The translations under genes were made by a program, and so were the position numbers. From Planoprotostelium fungivorum (Eukaryota > Evosea > Variosea > Cavosteliida > Cavosteliaceae), in assembly GCA_003024175.1 (NCBI GenBank), contig MDYQ01000399.1, positions 1-13,277 of the forward strand: a DNA stretch of 13,277 nucleotides, given 5' to 3'. The notes under the pieces were generated by a model, which worked only from the letters and a program-made list of their open reading frames with translations, was not told where the DNA came from and made no database searches. This document shows positions 8,486-13,277 of this stretch, piece after piece (position 1 is the stretch's first letter; every line of letters starts with the position of its first letter).

Positions 8486-8663
8486 TTCGACCCATTATAA
8501 ACTCAGAACCACCCAATTTGTGGACAAAGGCCAAGGTTAGACCGAAATTCCACACGTCAGCTCGGATTATTCACATACATGGTCTGGAGGACCCAACAAA
8601 GCTAATTTGAAATGCACAAGACAACACGCCGATATCTCCACAGGCCACCTTCAATCCATGCAT
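8478..8663 (-). pseudogene. Decayed protein-kinase-like fragment
   Basis: One minus-strand frame from an ATG at 8663 reads 30 codons, a TGA at 8573-8571, then 30 more codons to TGA at 8480-8478. After the internal stop, RADVWNFGLTLAFV closely resembles kinase subdomain IX (D-x-W-S-F-G). Before it, LKVACGDIG and FVGSSRPCM resemble the DFG-to-activation-segment order, although DFG is degraded to GDIG and the APE region is missing. The spacing is too short for a working kinase. I see a fragment of a kinase domain with a nonsense codon and deletions. A spliced, functional alternative cannot be excluded but no good introns were found. It lies between the DRC2 stop and the beta-helix fragment, on the same strand as both. 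Confidence 0.4.
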
Positions 8664-8715
8664 TTTCCTCAAAATAGAACGTATACACACTTTATATTTC
8701 GCTGCCTTCTCTCCT

Positions 8716-10432
8716 CTACCTTGTGTACTGATTGATCGTCACGTACTGCGGTTGCGCCACCTGTTGTTTCGTTCGTGTGGCTGCCGGCGACGAAGTGCTG
8801 CTGGACATCCGGACAGGTAAAGAATCGGATAGCTTCCCATTGATGACCAGAAGAGGATTCGGATTGTTTAAAACCGCAGCATTCACCGACACACCATCCA
8901 AGTATTTCTGAAGAAATCAGATTGGAGGCAGAGATGAGCATCTCACCTGTAAGATGACTCTCAAGTCTTGATTCTCTTTGATCAGCTTGGCCTTCTCGTT
9001 GTCCAAGGCCATCTTGTCCAGCATGACTTTGTTGTACCGCTTGTAAAATTGATCGAGATAATTCCACTCTCCAACTGGAGTGTAAGATTTGGTCACGACG
9101 CACGTCTGGAATTGTTTCGTGATCTCGGCCGGCTTATCCTCCGAAGACTCGAAATCGACTTCGGCTTGTTTGATGGCATCTGAATCTGCCCTTTCAAAGG
9201 GCATCACCTGCGAGCGTTAGCTCAAATATCCTTAAGCAAAATGCACCTTTTCCTTCTCCGTCTCTAACTTGAGATTCATCTCAGAAAGAGCCAGAATCCT
9301 CTCGACTAGCTGCAGTTTCGACTCGAGTGATTTGATGGTTGAATTCGTGTTTTTCGTCAGCTCGCTCAACCTCACTCCAAATTTCTCTCTCAATTTGTTC
9401 ATCCTGGCCTTCAGAGCTTGAAAGTGATGTTGAATGTTGTCCTTCTCCTCCTTCAGCGACTTGTTCCTCTGCTCGCACTCTCTAACGTTGTTGGCCATCT
9501 TTGTTCGCCAGTGGTTGAGATTTCTCTGCAGCCTCTGAAGCTTTCTGTTGTTCGCGTCGATCGTTCTCGTGTTGGTCTCATCGGTTCCGGTGGCCTGCTT
9601 CAGCCTCGTGATGTCAGCCTCCGTGTTGGTGGTGTACGTGGTGTGAGAATGGTCAAACTCTTTCTCTAACCGTAAGATCTGTCCGTCTAATTTCATCCTC
9701 AAGCTGCCAAACTCCTCAGCGTTCCTTGTCTTGATCTCGTCTCTCGCGTTCTGAAATCGCGTCTTGGCCTCTTGATCGGCAGAGTTGAATTCTTCTTCCA
9801 TGGCGAGGATTATGTCCAACAGCTCCTCCTTTTCGTCCTTGTGTTTCGTGATGATCTCTTCTCTTTCCTGCGGATGTGAGAAAATGAAAGTGTAGTGGTG
9901 GACTTTCATCCTGACATTGAGTGGGGATGATGATGATATCACTCACCTTTACAAATTCTGTTTCCATCTCTTTCAGTTCTTCGTCGAACTCACATTCTAG
10001 GGCATCAATTCGGATGTCTTGCAACTTGACCAACCGATCGATGTTGGATGTGTGGCTGTTGAGTGCCAGTTGATACTGTTGCTCGATCTCCACTAACGTC
10101 TCCTCTAATCGCCCGATGGTGGCATCTTTTTGTGCAGCCAGCCTATCGTGGGATTCGCCCAATATGACAATGTCGCCTTTCAGCTCTGCTGCTTTCTCCA
10201 TTCGCATGATCTTTCTCCATTGTTCCTGAATCTTGAGCTGATTCAACCTGGAGATCCGGCTCTCTTCCGCGATTTGTGCTTCCAATTTCGCTCTGATCTG
10301 CTCCTGCTTCTTCTTCCTTGACTCTTCTTCTCTCAGAGCCTTGATCTCCGAGCGAAGCTGTCGTTGCTCTTCCGTCTCGGGTGACTTCTTCGACTTTCTG
10401 CGAGATCCTCTCTTCTTCGGTGATCCATCCAT
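8716..10432 (-). CDS. DRC2: Dynein regulatory complex subunit 2 (CCDC65)
   Basis: Four exons, 10432..9947, 9867..9247, 9207..8947 and 8907..8716, are separated by phase-0 introns of 79, 39 and 39 nt. They give 519 aa; animal CCDC65 is slightly shorter. Family marks in order: a basic N-terminus (SPKKRGSRRKSKK); LNQLKIQEQWRKIMR; DIVILGESHDRLAAQKD; a long coiled coil (residues ~15-400) containing QYQLALNSHTSNIDRLVKLQ and IILAMEEEFNSADQEAKT; then YLDQFYKRYNKVMLDKMALD and KYLDGVSVNAAVLNNPNPLL. That last motif is characteristic of DRC2. The protein is part of the base plate of the nexin-dynein regulatory complex, which links outer doublets of motile axonemes and controls dynein arms with DRC1 and DRC4. 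It shares a 148-bp divergent promoter region with PUM3. The C-terminal ~35 residues (Ser/Thr/Gln-rich) look lineage-specific. Confidence 0.95.
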
Positions 10433-10580
10433 CGCACCTCTATATGGTGATGATGGCTGTTGGTTGTTGTCTCTTTCTAAATTTAGGACTTTGAAACATT
10501 TCGGACTTTTTGAGATTTTTCGTTGTAGATCATCCCCCTGTTTCCGATCTCATTCCCATTCACATCACATCATCATCATC
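10433..10580. promoter_or_regulatory. Bidirectional promoter DRC2 / PUM3
   Basis: These 148 bp separate two divergent start codons. On the PUM3 side are T-rich stretches, a CGTTGTAGA word at 10521-10529 and a CATCAT run ending directly at the ATG. On the DRC2 side a TCTATATGG word lies close to its ATG. Promoter status is inferred from position. Confidence 0.5.
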
Positions 10581-12909
10581 ATGGCTGGACCTCCTAAGCG
10601 CGGCGGTGGTGCGAAACCTTCGCCCTCGAAATCATTCAAGCCGAAACCAAAGTCTGATGCGTCCCCTAAGAAGAAGTTTGACAACAAGCCAAACAGGGAC
10701 CAGGGAAAGAAACCACAGGCAGTGAAGAGAGAGGGATCCAAGGATAACAAGAAGCCTTTCACCGATAACAAGAAGTTTGCCGACAAGAAGTTCACCGATA
10801 ACAAGAAGTCCTTCACTGATAACAAGAAATCCTTCACCGATAATAAGAAGTCCTTTACAGATAAGAAGAGACCGAGAGAGGAAGAAGATGAAGCCAAGCA
10901 ACAGTTTCAACCCAGAAAGGTATCGAAACCAAACTATGAGATGGTTACTCAGTCCAAATTTCTATGGGAGAAGGTGCGGGTGATGTGATTGTACCCAATG
11001 ATCACACTTCCGTCAGGTTAGAGCTCAGAGCATGGACGAGAAAGAGAGACAAACACATCTGATCGAGTTGATCGAACTGATTCGTGGAAAGATCCCCGAA
11101 GTGATTCCATTTCGATCTTCTCATTTTCTCATCCCTCTCAGATCGTAGAGAAGCATGACGCCTCCAGAGTCGTCCAAACTTGCATCAAATACGGAACGGA
11201 GTCCCAACGCGAGGAGATCTTCTTAGAGTTGAAACCCAGATTGGTCGAGTTTTGCAAGAGTCAATTCGGCCACTTCCTCGTGGCCAAGCTGTTGAAGTAC
11301 ATCCCGAAACAGAGATCCACCATCATCAACATGTTCAAGGGCAGTTTCAAGTGAGAAAAAAAACACGAAAGGAAATTAAAATTGGTGCAGGATCCTTCTC
11401 AAGCACAAGGCCGCGTACGGTGTCGTAGAGTCCATGTACTGTCAATATGCCACGAACAAACAGAAGAAAGAAATGATGTACGAATTTTTCGGCTCACAAG
11501 TGGCGATCCAGGTGATCTCATCATCGCATCGTCTCATCATCCATCCCGACTCTCACATAGAACACTGGCGCCACCCCGAAGACCTTGACGCAGATCTTGG
11601 GTGAAGTCAACGACGCACAGAAGACGATCGTCTTGAACAATTTGAGAGACAATTTGAAGAAGATCACAGAGAAGGGAGCACCCCTCGTCCGTAACACGAT
11701 GGTCCACGCACTCCTCCTCGAATATTTCAAGTGAGAGACATCCATCTACAATGGTGTAGATTGACTCCATCAGGAACGATCTATTCAGTGGACAAGAGGA
11801 GATGTTATCTAACATGAAGGAGACCTTGATCGAATACGTTCACACGAAAGAAGGAGCGAAAGTTGGAGTCCACTGTGTTTCGATCGCCAATGCAAAGGTG
11901 AGAAGAAAGAGACAGAGGAGAGGACTGATGGATCGAAAGGACAGAAAAGTCATCATCAAGGGTATGAAGGGTTACATGATACAGGCTGCCAAGGAACAAT
12001 ACGGTCACGTCGTTCTACTCCGCATCTTAGATGTCGTGGACGATTCAATCCTCGTAGAAAAGTCCATCTTATTCGTGAGTCTCCTACGTACCGTACGTAT
12101 CCCCCGTCTCACGCCACACAGGAACTGACGAAAGATCTCCGTGATCTATCTTTCCACCCTTACGGCAGGATGGCTCTCTTATTCATCCTCTCTCCAAGGA
12201 AACCCGCCTATTTCTCCCCCGCCACGCTCGAGCTCCTGCAGCCCCCGACGGTTCCACAAGTCGACGAGACCGGACAGGTGACAATGATCACGAATTACAA
12301 GAAGACGCCCGAGACGCGAAGAGACGCTCTCTTGTCCAAACTGTCACCTCACCTCTTACGTTTCTGCACGGACAACGTGAGAGACATGCTCTACGACGAG
12401 TTCGCTCGAAGTGTATTGTTGGAGACGCTCGTCAACGCAGAAGGTGAGAGGAAGAGGAGGTGGACGTTGAGATGACACGTGAAGGTGATAAGGAGGGACT
12501 CATCAAGGTTCTCGTCCAACGCGCCATCACACTCGTTGGAAGAGAGAAGAACGAAGACGATGAGAAGAAGGAAGAAGGTCTGTCTCCCTCCGTCGTCAAC
12601 GTTTTGAAGAGCTGCATCAAGAACAGTGAGGTCTATCTACTCTTCTTCGAATAACGTGAGACAGACAACGACTTTGCATCTACGTTGGCCGATTCGATCG
12701 AGGAAGTAGAAGATTGGATTGGAGAAGACTCTGTGGCCATTCTCATCTTGTGTCTATTGGATAACCCCAGCTCGCAGGCGAAGGTGAGGAGGTGTGTGGG
12801 TTGTTGTCGCTGATTGGAGTAGATTCAGAAGAAGTTGAAGCCCCACGCGAAGAAGTTGAACAAGTCGGAAGGAAAGATCATCGCTCTCATCTCAGAAAAG
12901 ATGAAATAA
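10581..12909 (+). CDS. PUM3: Pumilio homology protein PUM3 / Puf6 (nucleolar)
   Basis: Eleven exons: 10581-10973, 11017-11100, 11142-11350, 11391-11511, 11561-11730, 11774-11897, 11940-12074, 12122-12443, 12485-12625, 12665-12783, 12823-12909. They sum to 1,905 nt, or 634 aa, near the family length. Residues 1-120 are disordered and Lys-rich. The PUM3-type PUF array follows: LIELIRGKIPEIVEKHDASR then VVQTCIKYGTESQREEI; FCKSQFGHFLVAKLLKY; KHKAAYGVVESMYCQYA; EKGAPLVRNTMVHALLLEYF; HTKEGAKVGVHCVSIANAK; AAKEQYGHVVLLRILDVVDD; and DLSFHPYGRMALLFILSPR. The CPL-type C-terminus includes TPETRRDALLSKLSPHLLRF. The protein ends KIIALISEKMK. Known family role: ribosome biogenesis (60S, 7S-to-5.8S rRNA processing); in yeast Puf6 also represses ASH1 mRNA. 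Unlike classical Pumilio it forms an L-shaped, low-specificity RNA and DNA binder. The start is the first ATG after a CATCAT leader. Confidence 0.95.
10755..10869 (+). repeat. In-frame tandem repeat encoding (S)FTDNKK units in PUM3
   Basis: About five imperfect units of 18-21 nt encode PFTDNKK, FADKK, FTDNKK, SFTDNKK, SFTDNKK and SFTDKK, with synonymous differences between units (TTCACC, TTCACT, TTTACA). They form part of the Lys-rich disordered N-terminus, which probably serves nucleolar targeting and RNA contact. The repeat length is likely to vary between strains. Confidence 0.85.
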
Positions 12910-12937
12910 ATGAGGAGTATCGTTCGAAACCGTTCGC

Positions 12938-13045
12938 TCAATCTACAACGATTCACGTCACTCATCTACAACGAGTCACATCATCAATCTACAACGATTC
13001 ACGTCACTCATCTACAACGAGTCACATCATCGATCTACAATCGAT
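12938..13045. repeat. 23/46-bp tandem repeat in convergent spacer
   Basis: Two identical 46-bp copies (12938-12983 and 12984-13029) are followed by a degenerate partial third. Each copy is itself two diverged half-units. The word TCTACAACG therefore recurs exactly every 23 bp (12942, 12965, 12988, 13011), with a decayed fifth at 13034. The array lies 28 bp after the PUM3 stop and about 50 bp beyond the stop of the facing PUF gene. No stable hairpin per unit was seen. Confidence 0.9.
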
Positions 13046-13097
13046 AAGAAGATGGATTATTTCGTTTATCTCAGAGTAAGTTGTAGTCGTGGAAAGG

Positions 13098-13277
13098 TTA
13101 TACTTGAAGGATCTTCTTCTGTAGTCTCTTGGTGTAAGGCGAGTACTGTCTTCCCAAATGCGGCAGGATGGCCTTCACAAGCTCTTGTCTATCCTCCGGC
13201 TCTGCCACGTCCAACGCCGTCTGTATGACAAAGTTTGCGAACCTGTCTCCCAGCAGCTGCGACAGCATCTCTGACTG
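13098..13277 (-). CDS. PUF-family RNA-binding protein, C-terminal end (5' part outside window)
   Basis: The last 59 codons of a minus-strand gene enter from the right edge and end at TAA (13100-13098) with no intron. The sequence QLLGDRFANFVIQTALDVAE is the last PUF repeat. It is followed by DRQELVKAILPHLGRQ and SPYTKRLQKKI, the usual C-terminal cap of classical Pumilio/JSN1-like proteins (family pattern: Y-x-x-Q-x-A-L-D then I-x-P-x-L and P-Y-x-K-R). Such proteins bind UGUA-type elements in mRNA 3' UTRs and repress or localise the mRNA. The RNA-contacting residues of the other repeats lie outside the window, so the target class cannot be assigned. It converges with PUM3. Confidence 0.85.
   Translation of the reverse strand, partial: QSEMLSQLLGDRFANFVIQTALDVAEPEDRQELVKAILPHLGRQYSPYTKRLQKKILQV

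Noticed and set aside
10565-10897. Minus-strand ORFs rich in Leu/Ser opposite the PUM3 N-terminus
   Set aside because: They are antisense shadows of the Lys-rich FTDNKK repeats; the plus strand continues into a full PUM3 protein.
12938-13045. CRISPR-like array
   Set aside because: The 23-bp units are contiguous and near-identical with no unique spacers, and the context is a eukaryotic gene-dense region without cas genes. It is an ordinary tandem repeat.
12792-13079. 95-aa plus-strand ORF across the PUM3 3' end and the tandem repeat
   Set aside because: It begins in the last PUM3 intron and continues through non-coding repeats; the PUM3 frame ends at 12909 in a family-like terminus.

Overview
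The window is eukaryotic nuclear DNA from an intron-dense, compact genome. Almost every gene is cut by short introns, mostly 37-50 nt with a tail to about 117 nt. Nearly all have GTGAGN- or GTATG-like donors and CAG acceptors. Intergenic gaps are about 80-250 bp. Two genes are diagnostic of cilia (BBS8/TTC8 and the nexin-dynein regulatory complex subunit DRC2/CCDC65), so the organism builds, or recently built, a motile cilium. An RGS protein and F-box/ankyrin-like proteins fit a free-living, possibly amoeboflagellate protist. This placement is inference; no rRNA or other taxonomic marker is present. No viral, plasmid, CRISPR or insertion-sequence feature was seen.

Layout, left to right. (1) 1-3055, minus: about 698 residues of a gene that runs off the left edge, with an N-terminal RGS domain, a KIAA0513/SBF2-type domain and a C-terminal coiled coil. 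(2) 3218-5076, minus: complete BBS8, 9 exons, 508 aa. (3) 5160-6168, plus: F-box/ankyrin-like gene 1, divergent from BBS8 across an 83-bp shared promoter. (4) 6393-7917, plus: its tandem paralogue, 9 exons, 384 aa. (5) About 8008-8490, minus: a beta-helix-like coding fragment without a clear start, with a decayed protein-kinase-like fragment (8478-8663) just upstream. (6) 8716-10432, minus: complete DRC2, 4 exons, 519 aa. (7) 10581-12909, plus: complete PUM3/Puf6, 11 exons, 634 aa, divergent from DRC2 across 148 bp. (8) 12910-13097: convergent intergenic spacer with a 23/46-bp tandem repeat. (9) 13098-13277, minus: C-terminal end of a second PUF-family RNA-binding protein.

Functionally this is a mixed housekeeping neighbourhood with no operon-like logic. 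BBS8 (BBSome, ciliary membrane traffic) and DRC2 (axonemal motility) are both ciliary. PUM3 and the terminal PUF gene are both RNA-binding PUF-family genes arranged tail to tail. The F-box pair and the beta-helix/kinase debris look like members of expanding and decaying lineage-specific families.

Most notable are the RGS plus SBF2 domain combination, a 40-nt intron 28 nt of which form a perfect palindrome, candidate 25-26 nt introns confined to the F-box genes, and a recurring TCTACAACG word that also forms the 23-bp array. Exon models were built by eye. Exon lengths of all four complete multi-exon genes sum to multiples of three.
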